Positions 8,947 to 17,284 of a DNA stretch of 64,000 nucleotides are shown here, piece after piece. The stretch lies in NCBI GenBank assembly GCA_048270425.1, contig JBLWSY010000016.1, positions 29,680 to 93,679 of the forward strand, read 5' to 3'. How positions within the stretch are numbered: the first letter of the stretch is position 1; every line of letters begins with the position of its first letter. Source of the stretch: Oceanospirillum sp048270425 (GTDB lineage Bacteria > Pseudomonadota > Gammaproteobacteria > Pseudomonadales > Halomonadaceae). Under the pieces are notes generated by a model. The model had not been told where the DNA came from, searched no databases, and saw nothing but the letters and a program-made list of their open reading frames with translations. The position numbers and the translations under genes were made by a program.

Positions 8947-10194
8947 TTATAACGTGAGTACCAAAGAGCAATGCAGCTTATTGCGACCGTAGCGATTCAT
9001 GGCGCTGAAGTCCTCAAGACTAACCGGAACCGCAATATTATCGGTCTCGGTATGCATCAGATCATCATCCGGCTCAGGGTCGCTCAGGTACATATAGGCA
9101 TCATCGGCTCTGACCAGAGTTACCCAATGCGGGATCTTGTTGCGGTTAAAGCGCCAGGTGCTGATCAGGCTGATGACACTCGCGCCTTCCTGCAGATGTT
9201 GCTGCAGCTTATCGGTGCTCAGTTCCTCATGGTGCAGGCGAATATCAGAGCGCTCAATATCGCTCATAAAACGCTGATGTACCTGAGTCATAATCTGCTT
9301 TTTGCTCTCATCCCGAACCGAATCGATAAAGGGCGTTGCTTCGGTGTTAACGTAAAGGTCGACACTAAAACCCCGGCGCCAGGCACTCAATGCTAAGCCG
9401 TGGGGCGAGCAGCCACCATGCCCGGAGAGCATGAAGATAGTGGTCGCTTCCCGCCAGATCTGAAGCTCTTCATCCAGCGTCATCTCCACCTGACTGTCCA
9501 GCGCACGCATCGCCATCAGCAGCGCCGAAGGCCCGCAGGTAAAGTCGGTATTCTGTCGGTAATAGGGCAGATTTTTTGGCGTAGCCGCTATACCTCGCAG
9601 CAGTCGCTTCTCCATCCGCAGCGCGGTCTGACCATCTTCGTAATAGTCTTTAATGGTGCCGAAACGGCGATAGCCGCGCTTTTCGTAAAGCCCGATAGCA
9701 GGCTGATTGTCCTGTCGTACCTCAAGGCGCAGAAAGACCAGATTTAGGTCAGCAGCTTCCTGTTCCAAAGTATCCAGCAGCAAGCCTGCGATCCCTTTGC
9801 CCTGATGGTTAGGGCTGACGGCAATCGAGTAAAGGCGAGCCAGACGTGTACCCCGACGAAACAACAACAGACCATAGCCAATCACTTCCGCATCAGGCTG
9901 ATCACTCGCAAGAACCAGCCAGAGGGATGACGTCGGCAACTCATCCGTTTTATTTCTCTGAACACCTGACTTGTTTGGGGCGCTCTGGGCATTAAGAAAG
10001 TGCCGAAAGCTCCGACGGGACAGACGATCACTGTTAAAGCATAGGTTTTCCAGCGCCAGCAAAGCATTCAGATCCTGAGTCCGTGCTTTTCTGATCATGG
10101 CTGTTGCCGCTTTTGCTGTGCTGTTCATGGTTTCCTCACTTCTCAGCCCATCGATATCATCGAATTGAGCTGACTCTCTTATTGCCTGATTCAC
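8947..10194 (-). CDS. GNAT acetyltransferase fused to a C39-like papain-fold peptidase
   Basis: Two-domain protein of 415 residues. Residues ~32-198 form a GNAT N-acetyltransferase of RimI type, with the acetyl-CoA loop SPNHQGKGIAG (Q131-G134). Residues ~205-400 form a C39-like cysteine peptidase: FTCGPSALL gives the likely nucleophile C220, KIPHW gives H356, and SDPE gives D372. From memory, Pfam notes that genes with this fusion neighbour RimK-like ATP-grasp genes carrying the RLAN domain, as here. The start overlaps the upstream DUF2817 stop by four bases (ATGA), which supports the first ATG over an internal ATG at codon 23. Substrates are unknown. One proposal for such neighbourhoods is synthesis and trimming of a peptide or peptide tag. 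Confidence 0.85.
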   Translation of the reverse strand: MNQAIRESAQFDDIDGLRSEETMNSTAKAATAMIRKARTQDLNALLALENLCFNSDRLSRRSFRHFLNAQSAPNKSGVQRNKTDELPTSSLWLVLASDQPDAEVIGYGLLLFRRGTRLARLYSIAVSPNHQGKGIAGLLLDTLEQEAADLNLVFLRLEVRQDNQPAIGLYEKRGYRRFGTIKDYYEDGQTALRMEKRLLRGIAATPKNLPYYRQNTDFTCGPSALLMAMRALDSQVEMTLDEELQIWREATTIFMLSGHGGCSPHGLALSAWRRGFSVDLYVNTEATPFIDSVRDESKKQIMTQVHQRFMSDIERSDIRLHHEELSTDKLQQHLQEGASVISLISTWRFNRNKIPHWVTLVRADDAYMYLSDPEPDDDLMHTETDNIAVPVSLEDFSAMNRYGRNKLHCSLVLTL

Positions 10195-11336
10195 TGTTTG
10201 CGAATCTCTTTAAGCAACTGATCAATACCGATACCCACAACCTGCCGGAAACGCATGCTGACCGCTGCCTGCCAGTGCGGATCATCCGGGCAGAAATGGC
10301 GCATCATGGCAAGACTGGCCGGGTTATCTTCATCTGGGCTCAAATAAGCTGTTGAGCCTTGATTACCATTGCAGAAGCGCTGTTCTTCGCAAAGTACATC
10401 GAACAGGGCTTCGGTACCAAAACTACCCATCTCGTAGGTCATGTAGCAGCCACGGTCTCCCAGTAGCTTATGGAAGTAATAGTCCATAAGACCGGTTTTT
10501 GGAACCGAGCTGGAAGTACCTAATGCGGGACGTGCCACCTGATCACCAAACCACTGGGCAGCCTTAATATCGCCAGCACTACCGGGAAGATGATCGCTGA
10601 TCAGCTCGCCATACCCGTAGGGGCCAAGGCCTGTATGAAGGTCCAGCACCAAAATTTTTTTTGCACGATTCAGGCTCAGTGTATTCAATCCGCTCAGCAG
10701 GGTCTGATGGCTCCAGGATGGCTTTTTGCCACCATAAAAAAGGCTGTTGCTGTGCTGATACTGGCCACCACTAACCGCTTCTTCATAGCAGGTACTTCCC
10801 ACCTGTTGCTCGTACATAGCCAGCAACTGACGGCGTTCCGTAGCCGGTTTTTCCAGTATCGGCAGCAGGTCGTTAAAGCCTGCGTTCACCGGTAGCGGAG
10901 CATCAAAATCGATAAAGTTACGGTTCAGATCGATATTTTTATGGTCGCCACGACGTTGCCAGGCATAGCCCCAGGGGTTAAGAGTATGAATCACCAGTGC
11001 GGCCAAACCTGCCTTCTGCTGCAGAACTGTCACCAGATCGGGCAACAGATGGCGCTGCAGACCGGAGCCAGCATAACCTTCAACACCATGGGTACCGGAG
11101 ATAATTACCAGAACCGCCGGAGCGGAGTCTTCACCCAGCCAAAGCCAGTCACTGCTCAGCGCTTCGCCCTGAGGACCGGTTTCCGGATGAGCAAAGTGCA
11201 GCAGTTGTCCCGGCAGAGTGTCCAGAGCGGTACTGGCCAGGCTACGAAACTGACGACGAGCTTCAGAAAAAGGCAGCACAAAGTCTTCCGCCACATGGGG
11301 AGTTTTTAACAGGGGCATGTTAGACGCCTCACACAA
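10191..11336 (-). CDS. M14-like zinc peptidase, DUF2817 family
   Basis: Metallocarboxypeptidase-like protein of 381 residues. Visible residues match the M14 fold: GTHGVEG gives zinc ligands H83 and E86, NIDLNRNF gives the substrate-binding N138-R139 pair, LDLHTGLG gives the third ligand H234, and TYEMGSFG gives the general base E302. No signal peptide is evident, so it is probably cytoplasmic. It is the first gene of a two-gene minus-strand operon, with its stop overlapping the GNAT-C39 start by four bases, and it is divergent from the RimK-like ligase. It may remove a C-terminal residue from, or mature, the ligase product; that role is inference. A second ATG six codons in is an alternative start. 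Confidence 0.85.
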   Translation of the reverse strand: MCEASNMPLLKTPHVAEDFVLPFSEARRQFRSLASTALDTLPGQLLHFAHPETGPQGEALSSDWLWLGEDSAPAVLVIISGTHGVEGYAGSGLQRHLLPDLVTVLQQKAGLAALVIHTLNPWGYAWQRRGDHKNIDLNRNFIDFDAPLPVNAGFNDLLPILEKPATERRQLLAMYEQQVGSTCYEEAVSGGQYQHSNSLFYGGKKPSWSHQTLLSGLNTLSLNRAKKILVLDLHTGLGPYGYGELISDHLPGSAGDIKAAQWFGDQVARPALGTSSSVPKTGLMDYYFHKLLGDRGCYMTYEMGSFGTEALFDVLCEEQRFCNGNQGSTAYLSPDEDNPASLAMMRHFCPDDPHWQAAVSMRFRQVVGIGIDQLLKEIRKQ

Positions 11337-11653
11337 AATAACTTAGGGAACTGGCCGTACCGGAGATTATTCCGGAGTGCTGAAAGCGGGGTAACGGCTC
11401 AGTAATCTTGTGACCTGTGGGCAGTGAAGTTTGTGTCACTGCACTGGCAGGGGCGCTGTTGGCCAGAGATGACCGGGCGGCAAAAAGAAGTTTTGCGCTT
11501 TGAAGTCTGGTGGTTCAGCGGGTGGATAATACGCCCGATTTTTTTTCCGTGACAAGCATTATTTGCATGGGATAAGTAAGTTTTTTCCCGGATTTGGTCT
11601 AGTCTTTTCTGAAGAGGAAAATTCAGAATCTTTAAGAATTTTTTAATCGGAAA

Positions 11654-11825
11654 TTGATAAAAACTGAGCAAAAAAATTCTATCGATTCCGGGAAAAAAGA
11701 GTTGTCAGCGGTTGCGCTATCAGCGCAAAATCCGCGACTTCTGCGGCGGTCTTTTCAGGTATCTCTCAGCGGTTCCGCTAACCGGAAAGCCCTTATGCAT
11801 AGCCATTATTTTAGGAAGCCGTGCT
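11654..11825 (+). promoter_or_regulatory. Putative promoter and structured leader of the RimK-like gene
   Basis: TTGATA (11654-11659), 17 bases, then TTCTAT (11677-11682) is a possible but weak sigma-70 promoter. The leader after it holds two GC-rich hairpins: GCGG-TTGCGC / GCGCAA-AAT-CCGC at 11708-11735 and AGCGG-TT-CCGCT at 11768-11779. The gene's ribosome-binding site, AGGA at 11813, follows. The rest of the 489-base spacer shared with the divergent DUF2817 gene (11337-11653) shows no supported gene. Confidence 0.35.
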
Positions 11826-13292
11826 ATGTCTGTTCTTTGTGTTGTAGTCGAAAATAAAGACGACTGGAAACCTTACTACCCCAGTCAGGATGTCATCACC
11901 TTTGATGAATACCTGAAGATGCCGGTGAAAAAACGCCAGCGTACCCGGGTTATCAATCTGTGCCGAAACTATAAATACCTTAGTCGTGGCTATTACTGTT
12001 CGCTGCTGGCGGAAGCCCGTGGTCATACTGTGCTGCCTGCGGTTCAGTCGATCAATGATCTCGGGCGCAAAGCCCTGTACCTGATGCAGCTGGATGGTCT
12101 GTCAGAACTGGCCGATAAAAACAGCAAGCTGCTGGAAGGCGACACCCTGACCCTGCGTGTTTTCTTCGGTGAGACCGAACACAAAGCGCTTAAGCCGCTG
12201 GCGAAGAACCTGTTTGAGCGTTTCCCCGCTCCGGCGCTGGAACTGACTCTGGTGCGCCGTAAAGTCTGGCAGCTGGAAAGCCTGCGTTTTCTGTCGCTGA
12301 AGGATCTTAAGACCGAAAACGACCAGCAGCAGTTTGCCGAAGCCTTTGATCACTTCAGCCGTAAGATGTGGCGCAAGGCGAAGCCTAAAAAGGGCGCACG
12401 TTTTGATCTGGCGATTCTGTACAACCCGGATGAGGCGTTGCCGCCGAGTGACTCTGTTGCCCTGAAGAACTTTATCAAGGCTGCTGAGAGTCTGGGTATT
12501 GATGCCGAGCTGATCACCAAGAAAGACTATATGCGTCTGGCGGAGTTTGATGCGCTCTTTATCCGTGAGACCACCAATATCGACCACCACACCTACCGCT
12601 TTGCCAAAAAGGCGGAGAGTGAAGGTCTGGTGGTGATGGATGACCCAACGTCGATTTTGCGTTGTACCAATAAGGTTTTCCTGTCGGATCTGCTGGCGGT
12701 GAATAAGGTACCTGCACCTAAAACCCGTATTATCAGCGATCAGAGCAAGGCCGCGCTGGATCAGCTGGCGGACGAGATGGGCTTCCCCATGGTACTGAAG
12801 ATTCCGGACGGTGCCTTCTCCAAAGGTATTGTGAAGGTATCTGACCGGGATGAGCTGACCGCTGGTGCCAAGCAATTGAGCCAGAAATCAGCCCTGCTGT
12901 TGGCCCAGGAGTTTATGTACACCGAGTTTGACTGGCGTATTGGCGTGCTCAACAACAAGCCGATCTATGCCTGCCGTTACTACATGGTGAAAGATCACTG
13001 GCAGATCTATAACCACGGTGGTTCGGAAGTGGAGTCGGGCGGTTTTGATACCCTGCCGACCTATGAAGCACCGAAAGCGGTGATCGAAGCCGCAGTCAAA
13101 GCCAGTCGCCTGATCGGTGATGGCCTGTACGGTATCGATCTTAAGCAGTCCGGTGATAAAGCTTATGTGATCGAAGTGAATGACAACCCGAGTATCGACT
13201 CCGATGTGGAAGATCTCTGGCTGAAACAGGAGCTGTATCAGATCATCATGCAGGAATTCCTCAACCGGCTGGAAAAGCGTGTAAGTGAGTAA
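11826..13292 (+). CDS. RimK-like ATP-grasp ligase with RLAN-type N-terminal domain
   Basis: Probable ATP-dependent carboxylate-amine (peptide bond-forming) ligase of 488 residues. Residues ~1-165 resemble the RLAN domain that precedes many RimK-like ATP-grasp ligases. Residues ~230-480 are the ATP-grasp fold: FIRETTNI, the glycine-rich stretch FPMVLKIPDGAFSKGI, and the Mg2+-binding VIEVNDNPSID at the C-terminus. The start at 11826 is chosen because AGGA lies nine bases upstream and the protein then begins MSVLCVVVEN; the frame stays open upstream to 11712, but those codons overlap structured leader. It faces away from the DUF2817/GNAT-C39 operon, with which it probably forms one system. It is not the ribosomal S6-modifying RimK itself, and its substrate is unknown. 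Confidence 0.85.
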   Translation: MSVLCVVVENKDDWKPYYPSQDVITFDEYLKMPVKKRQRTRVINLCRNYKYLSRGYYCSLLAEARGHTVLPAVQSINDLGRKALYLMQLDGLSELADKNSKLLEGDTLTLRVFFGETEHKALKPLAKNLFERFPAPALELTLVRRKVWQLESLRFLSLKDLKTENDQQQFAEAFDHFSRKMWRKAKPKKGARFDLAILYNPDEALPPSDSVALKNFIKAAESLGIDAELITKKDYMRLAEFDALFIRETTNIDHHTYRFAKKAESEGLVVMDDPTSILRCTNKVFLSDLLAVNKVPAPKTRIISDQSKAALDQLADEMGFPMVLKIPDGAFSKGIVKVSDRDELTAGAKQLSQKSALLLAQEFMYTEFDWRIGVLNNKPIYACRYYMVKDHWQIYNHGGSEVESGGFDTLPTYEAPKAVIEAAVKASRLIGDGLYGIDLKQSGDKAYVIEVNDNPSIDSDVEDLWLKQELYQIIMQEFLNRLEKRVSE

Positions 13293-13310
13293 TCGCTGAA
13301 AGCTAAAATT

Positions 13311-13344
13311 AAAAGGCAGATTCGTAAAGAATCTGCCTTTTCTG
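13311..13344 (+). terminator. Terminator of the RimK-like gene
   Basis: A 13-base-pair perfect stem AAAAGGCAGATTC / GAATCTGCCTTTT with loop GTAAA and a T-rich end lies 18 bases after the stop. Confidence 0.85.
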
Positions 13345-13412
13345 TTTCTGGTGGCACCCCTTTTTCTCAAGGAATATGGCATTATAGCGCTATCATTATT
13401 GGAGGATGTTTC

Positions 13413-14285
13413 ATGTCATTGTTGCGCTCGGTATTACCGTCTTTTCGGGTTGCTTTCTTTATTGGGATTTCACTGCTGGTCACAGGCTGCGCGCAGTTAG
13501 GCGCTTTGATGCAGGGATCTGTGGAATCTCCTGAGGTTGTCTCTAAAACCATTAAAGTCAGCAAAATGGACTTTAACTACATCTATTTTGATGCAGATAT
13601 CGAATTATTTAACCCGAATGCGATTGCCGTGGATCTAGACGGTTTTGATTACACACTGGATGTGGATGGTAAAAAATTGATTCAGGGTGACAACAATGGC
13701 CTCAAGCTTAAGTCCAAAGGAACAGCTAAGATCAACCTGCCGTTTAAAGTCGCTCTGGACAGTTTGATTAAGCTGGCACCTGAATTACTTGAAAAAGATG
13801 AGCTGGAATATAAGTTCGCGACTTTATTGACGCTCAATGGCCCACTCGGTTTTAAATGGGAACATCCGGTGACACTGACCAAAACGGTTCCCAATCCAAA
13901 GCTTCCTGACATTAAAGCGCCTAAAATTACTCTGGATACCGTCAGTCTCAGTGGCATGAGAGTGAAGATTGCGCTCCCGGTAAACAACCCGAATGTTTTT
14001 GGTATCAATCTGGAACAGCTCAGAGCGGCGCTGATTGTTAATGGTATGAAGCCGGTGGAAATTGATCGCGATAAAACCATCCGACTGCCTGCTAAAGGTG
14101 AAACCTCTCTGGATATTCCTTTAAGCTTTTCCTGGGATAGTGCCAGCCGTTCTCTTCTGTCTTTACTGAAGGACGGGGATACTCCTGAGATAAAGCTGGA
14201 GGGCAGCTGGAAGTTGAATCCTGAACTTCCGGGTTTTGATGTCCAGCGAACTGATTTCGGGTTTGACAGCAAAAAACGGCTTTGA
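13413..14285 (+). CDS. LEA type 2 (WHy-domain) family lipoprotein
   Basis: Probable lipoprotein of 290 residues with a 25-residue signal ending in the lipobox VTGC (C26). The rest appears to be two tandem LEA-2/WHy-like beta domains, about residues 45-150 and 165-280, marked by the repeated ELFNPNAIAV and PVNNPNVFGI segments. Family members are linked to desiccation or stress protection in plants, but the bacterial periplasmic role is not established. A strong GGAGG site sits 10 bases upstream of the ATG. It appears monocistronic: the RimK-like terminator precedes it and hairpins follow it. Confidence 0.8.
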   Translation: MSLLRSVLPSFRVAFFIGISLLVTGCAQLGALMQGSVESPEVVSKTIKVSKMDFNYIYFDADIELFNPNAIAVDLDGFDYTLDVDGKKLIQGDNNGLKLKSKGTAKINLPFKVALDSLIKLAPELLEKDELEYKFATLLTLNGPLGFKWEHPVTLTKTVPNPKLPDIKAPKITLDTVSLSGMRVKIALPVNNPNVFGINLEQLRAALIVNGMKPVEIDRDKTIRLPAKGETSLDIPLSFSWDSASRSLLSLLKDGDTPEIKLEGSWKLNPELPGFDVQRTDFGFDSKKRL

Positions 14286-14335
14286 TCCCAGATCATTCGA
14301 TTCCGGGATCGGGGTTATACTTTATTGAAATAATG

Positions 14336-14379
14336 CCCGAAACTGACAGTGAGTTTCGGGACCCCTTATCTTTGGGGAT
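14336..14379 (+). promoter_or_regulatory. Tandem hairpins in the leader of the diguanylate cyclase gene
   Basis: A nine-base-pair stem CCCGAAACT / AGTTTCGGG (14336-14360) is followed at once by a small CCCC/GGGG hairpin (about 14362-14378). A TATACT at 14316-14321 upstream could be a -10 box, with no good -35. The hairpins lack a T-run, so they may act in the leader rather than terminate the LEA gene. Confidence 0.35.
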
Positions 14380-14409
14380 AGATAAACTGCATTAAAAACA
14401 GGATACCGT

Positions 14410-15435
14410 ATGCCCTCACGTGAGCAATTGATTCAGGTGATTCAGATCCAGACCGAACTGGCCAAGCTTGGCCTGGATCTGGGGGGCGTAATGCAGTTTA
14501 TTGTTGAGCAAACCCTCTCTCTTATTGACGCCGATGGTGCGGTGATAGAACTGGCGGAAGAAGGCGAAATGGTTTACCGGGCAGCGTCTGGCCTGGCCCG
14601 TAGCCAGTTGGGATTACGCCTGATGATTGCTAGCAGCCTCTCAGGTCTTTGTGTAAAAACCGGAGAGGCTCAGACCTGCGAAGATTCCGAAACCGATGCT
14701 CGTGTCGATCGTGATGCCTGTCGTAAAGTGGGCCTTCGCTCCATGATCGTTCTGCCTCTCAAACACCGGGGTGAAAGTGTCGGTGTGATAAAGGCGATGT
14801 CTGCGCATCCGTCAAAATTCCAGCCAAGAGATATCACCCTGCTTGGTATGCTGACTGAAATGGTCGCTGCCTCGATGTTCTTCTCCGTTAAATACGATAA
14901 CGATGATCTCTTTATTAAAGCCACCCATGATGAGATGACGGGACTCGCTAATCGCGCCCTCTTTATGGATCGGCTTCGCAATACGGTGTCATTAAATGTG
15001 CGCCATAAAACCACCTCAGGGCTTCTGATGTTCGATATGGATGACCTGAAGAAAGTGAATGATCACTTTGGTCACAGAACCGGTGATGCTGTATTGGTTG
15101 AGTTTTCCCGACGTCTGAAACAGGTTACCCGTGAGACAGATACCGCCGCCCGCATGGGGGGCGATGAGTTTGCTGTGATTCTGACGCCCCTTGATGATCC
15201 CAACGGGATCGACAGCCTGATCCGGCGGATTGAAGAGATCAACAAGCCTCATTTCGAGTTTGAAAGCCAGCGCTTCCGACTCAAAGCCAGCATCGGCCAT
15301 GTCCTGATTCCATTGGATGGCACCGACCCTGAACAGTTGCTGGATCAGGCGGACCAGCGCATGTATGCCGAGAAGAAAGCCCGCAAAGGCCGTAGGAAAT
15401 CACAACCGGAAAGTCAGATTAAGACATTGCATTGA
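14410..15435 (+). CDS. GAF-domain diguanylate cyclase
   Basis: Soluble signalling enzyme of 341 residues that should make cyclic di-GMP from two GTP. Residues ~15-155 are a GAF-type sensor domain (ligand unknown) and residues ~175-330 the GGDEF domain. The active-site loop is intact, GGDEF at 250-254. The inhibitory site R241-E-T-D244 lies five residues before it, so product feedback is likely. No membrane segment is present. It seems to be transcribed alone; the next gene begins 88 bases after its stop behind its own operator-like palindrome. Confidence 0.9.
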   Translation: MPSREQLIQVIQIQTELAKLGLDLGGVMQFIVEQTLSLIDADGAVIELAEEGEMVYRAASGLARSQLGLRLMIASSLSGLCVKTGEAQTCEDSETDARVDRDACRKVGLRSMIVLPLKHRGESVGVIKAMSAHPSKFQPRDITLLGMLTEMVAASMFFSVKYDNDDLFIKATHDEMTGLANRALFMDRLRNTVSLNVRHKTTSGLLMFDMDDLKKVNDHFGHRTGDAVLVEFSRRLKQVTRETDTAARMGGDEFAVILTPLDDPNGIDSLIRRIEEINKPHFEFESQRFRLKASIGHVLIPLDGTDPEQLLDQADQRMYAEKKARKGRRKSQPESQIKTLH

Positions 15436-15483
15436 TATTATTGGCAGTTCCTCGCAAAAGGTTAGTAACGCTATACAGAGTAA

Positions 15484-15499
15484 GTTAGAATTTTCTAAC
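15484..15499 (+). promoter_or_regulatory. Operator-like palindrome before the toxin-antitoxin pair
   Basis: A perfect 16-base palindrome GTTAGAA-TT-TTCTAAC lies 24 bases upstream of the small first gene, next to a possible -10 (TATACA, 15472-15477). Its position suits autoregulation by the antitoxin or complex; this is inference from layout. Confidence 0.45.
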
Positions 15500-15523
15500 A
15501 GTTTGAATCCGGAGGAAGGAGTT

Positions 15524-15703
15524 ATGTACAACCTTCAGGAAAAGCTTGAGCAGAGACTCAAAGCGTTGAATACAGCCCGTAAAACCGGGCAGGATCAGGT
15601 CAAAGGCCATGATCTGTCGAAAGAGTCCATCACCCGCTCATTACAGGAAGCAGGCATTCTCGATCAGAAAGGGGATGTGGTGCAGAGGGTGAAAGGAGAC
15701 TAG
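15524..15703 (+). CDS. Small protein, putative antitoxin
   Basis: Protein of 59 residues, highly charged and probably mostly helical (LQEKLEQRLKALNTARKTG near the N-terminus, then SITRSLQEAGILD). I do not recognise a named family or a clear DNA-binding motif. It has an excellent ribosome-binding site (GGAGGAAGGAG, ending three bases before the ATG). The stop codon directly abuts the ATG of the ADP-ribosyltransferase-like gene. This small-then-large coupled layout with an upstream palindrome is typical of type II toxin-antitoxin operons. An accessory or immunity role is an alternative. Confidence 0.6.
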   Translation: MYNLQEKLEQRLKALNTARKTGQDQVKGHDLSKESITRSLQEAGILDQKGDVVQRVKGD

Positions 15704-16354
15704 ATGTACTTATCGCCAGGGATAGCGTTCGGTTTTCATGGATGTGATCAAACCGTTTTTGACCGTGTTATAAAGCAAGGTGAGCACCTTTCAGCCAGTG
15801 AAAATGACTACGACTGGCTTGGACACGGAATCTACTTTTGGGAAGGCAGTTACGAACGGGCTTTAGAGTGGGCTCAGCAGAGCAAGAGTATTCATACTGC
15901 TGCCGTAGTTGGTGCTGTGATAAAGCTGGGTAACTGTGTTGATCTTCTCGATTCCTTCTATCTGAATCAGGCTCAGATCGCCTATCAGATTCTCTCACGC
16001 GAGTTTGAAGAACTTGGCAAGCCGCTACCGGAAAACCGCCTGCGGGATCAAAACGGCATTACTTTTCTGCGTGATCTGGATTGTCAGGTCATTATGCGTC
16101 TGCATCAGATGAATAATCAGGCCATTATGGAAGATCTCAGCTTGTCGGATATGCAGGGGCAGAACAAACGTAAGGTTCAGAATCATCCATCATTTCTGGA
16201 TTCCGTTCGGGGGATGTTTCCTGAAGGTGATCCGCTCTATTCAAATGCCGGCTTTCAAAGCCGGAATCATATTCAGCTATGCATTGTGAATCCAAACGCG
16301 ATTGTCGGGTACTTCGACCCAAGGCATCGGAATGTTTGGTACAAGCCGGTTTGA
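15704..16354 (+). CDS. ADP-ribosyltransferase-like protein, putative toxin
   Basis: Protein of 216 residues without signal peptide or membrane segments. The N-terminal pattern resembles the PARP/ART fold: GFHGCD (H in the first strand, residues ~10-15), then about 25 residues later LGHGIYFWEGSYERALEWA, much like the G-x-GIYF segment of PARP-type enzymes and of DUF3990-like toxins, then the strand VVGAVIKLGNCVDLLD. The H and Y of a H-Y-x triad are therefore visible; the third catalytic residue I cannot assign. It starts immediately after the stop of the 59-residue gene. The target (protein or nucleic acid) is unknown. The fold call is by motif only. Confidence 0.65.
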   Translation: MYLSPGIAFGFHGCDQTVFDRVIKQGEHLSASENDYDWLGHGIYFWEGSYERALEWAQQSKSIHTAAVVGAVIKLGNCVDLLDSFYLNQAQIAYQILSREFEELGKPLPENRLRDQNGITFLRDLDCQVIMRLHQMNNQAIMEDLSLSDMQGQNKRKVQNHPSFLDSVRGMFPEGDPLYSNAGFQSRNHIQLCIVNPNAIVGYFDPRHRNVWYKPV

Positions 16355-16399
16355 TATTGGTTATTTTCTTCTTTTTTCAAGTAAATTGCCTTAAGGAAT

Positions 16400-17284
16400 A
16401 TGATGCCTGATTCATCAAAAAACCTCTGTAACCGATATGACGTTTTAGCGTGGGGTGGGGCTGTTCTGGCTCTCATTACCTTAGCAATACTCCCTGCTTC
16501 TGTGTCTACGAATTTTTTTACAGCAGTTTTTGCTTTTATATCTCTTGTTGGTTTTCTGATGATTTATATGAAGGATAACCTTATTGCCATCCTTCTTATT
16601 ATCAGCTGCTTTTTTCTGGTTGTTTTTATTTTGGCTTTGCAGTCTGATGATTCTGGATTATCAGGAACAGCTTACCTTGCCAATTTTGGTAGCTATTTTG
16701 GTGGGGTGATGACACCAGTAGGGCTTTTTGTCGCATTTTGGGCAGTAAAGAAACAAGAAAAAATTGAGAAAAGAAAAGTACTTCAGCAAAAAGTTGATAT
16801 TGAAGTCAGTCGGATTTTCCAAAAACACGCTGGAGCGGAAAACGACATGATTAAATATGAGAATGGTGAAGATTTGGTTAATGGCTTGAATTACTCGTTT
16901 TACAAAATGGTGTTTTCTTCGAGAGATATCTATTTAAAAAGAAAGGCTGCTATGGATGCTATGTTAACGAGTTCGTTTGCAGTGGTAGCTGCTTACGATG
17001 GCCTCTTTAGAATAGATGATTACGTTGAAACTATGTTGACTGACTCTACAGTCAACTTTGCGTCAGATATGTCTGTAGATGAAATTGTTCGCTTTAGTGT
17101 TAATAACATCCTTTCAATTGTAGCTGCCTATCATTTCTACGGCGAAGAATGCTTGATAGAACCCTTTGGCGGATTCAAGAAGAGGTTTCTTAATACTCCC
17201 TCTGGACAACTATTTTTGGATGCTCCATTTGTGAATTCTGTTGGCTATTTTTATAACTATTGGGAGAGGCGGCAAGCTGGCTAG
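16400..17284 (+). CDS. AT-rich membrane protein resembling putative phage abortive-infection proteins
   Basis: Protein of 294 residues with three hydrophobic segments (about residues 16-60 and 62-80), then FGSYFGGVMTPVGLFVAFWAV as a further membrane segment, a short charged helix rich in K/E/Q, and a soluble C-terminal domain of ~170 residues. A membrane segment of the form FGxxFGG followed by a coiled helix recalls PutAbiC-type proteins, which would put the C-terminal effector in the cytoplasm. Base composition and codon use are clearly more AT-rich than in neighbouring genes, which suggests recent acquisition. The second ATG at 16403 is better spaced from AAGGA (16393-16397). Function is not established. 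Confidence 0.6.
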   Translation: MMPDSSKNLCNRYDVLAWGGAVLALITLAILPASVSTNFFTAVFAFISLVGFLMIYMKDNLIAILLIISCFFLVVFILALQSDDSGLSGTAYLANFGSYFGGVMTPVGLFVAFWAVKKQEKIEKRKVLQQKVDIEVSRIFQKHAGAENDMIKYENGEDLVNGLNYSFYKMVFSSRDIYLKRKAAMDAMLTSSFAVVAAYDGLFRIDDYVETMLTDSTVNFASDMSVDEIVRFSVNNILSIVAAYHFYGEECLIEPFGGFKKRFLNTPSGQLFLDAPFVNSVGYFYNYWERRQAG

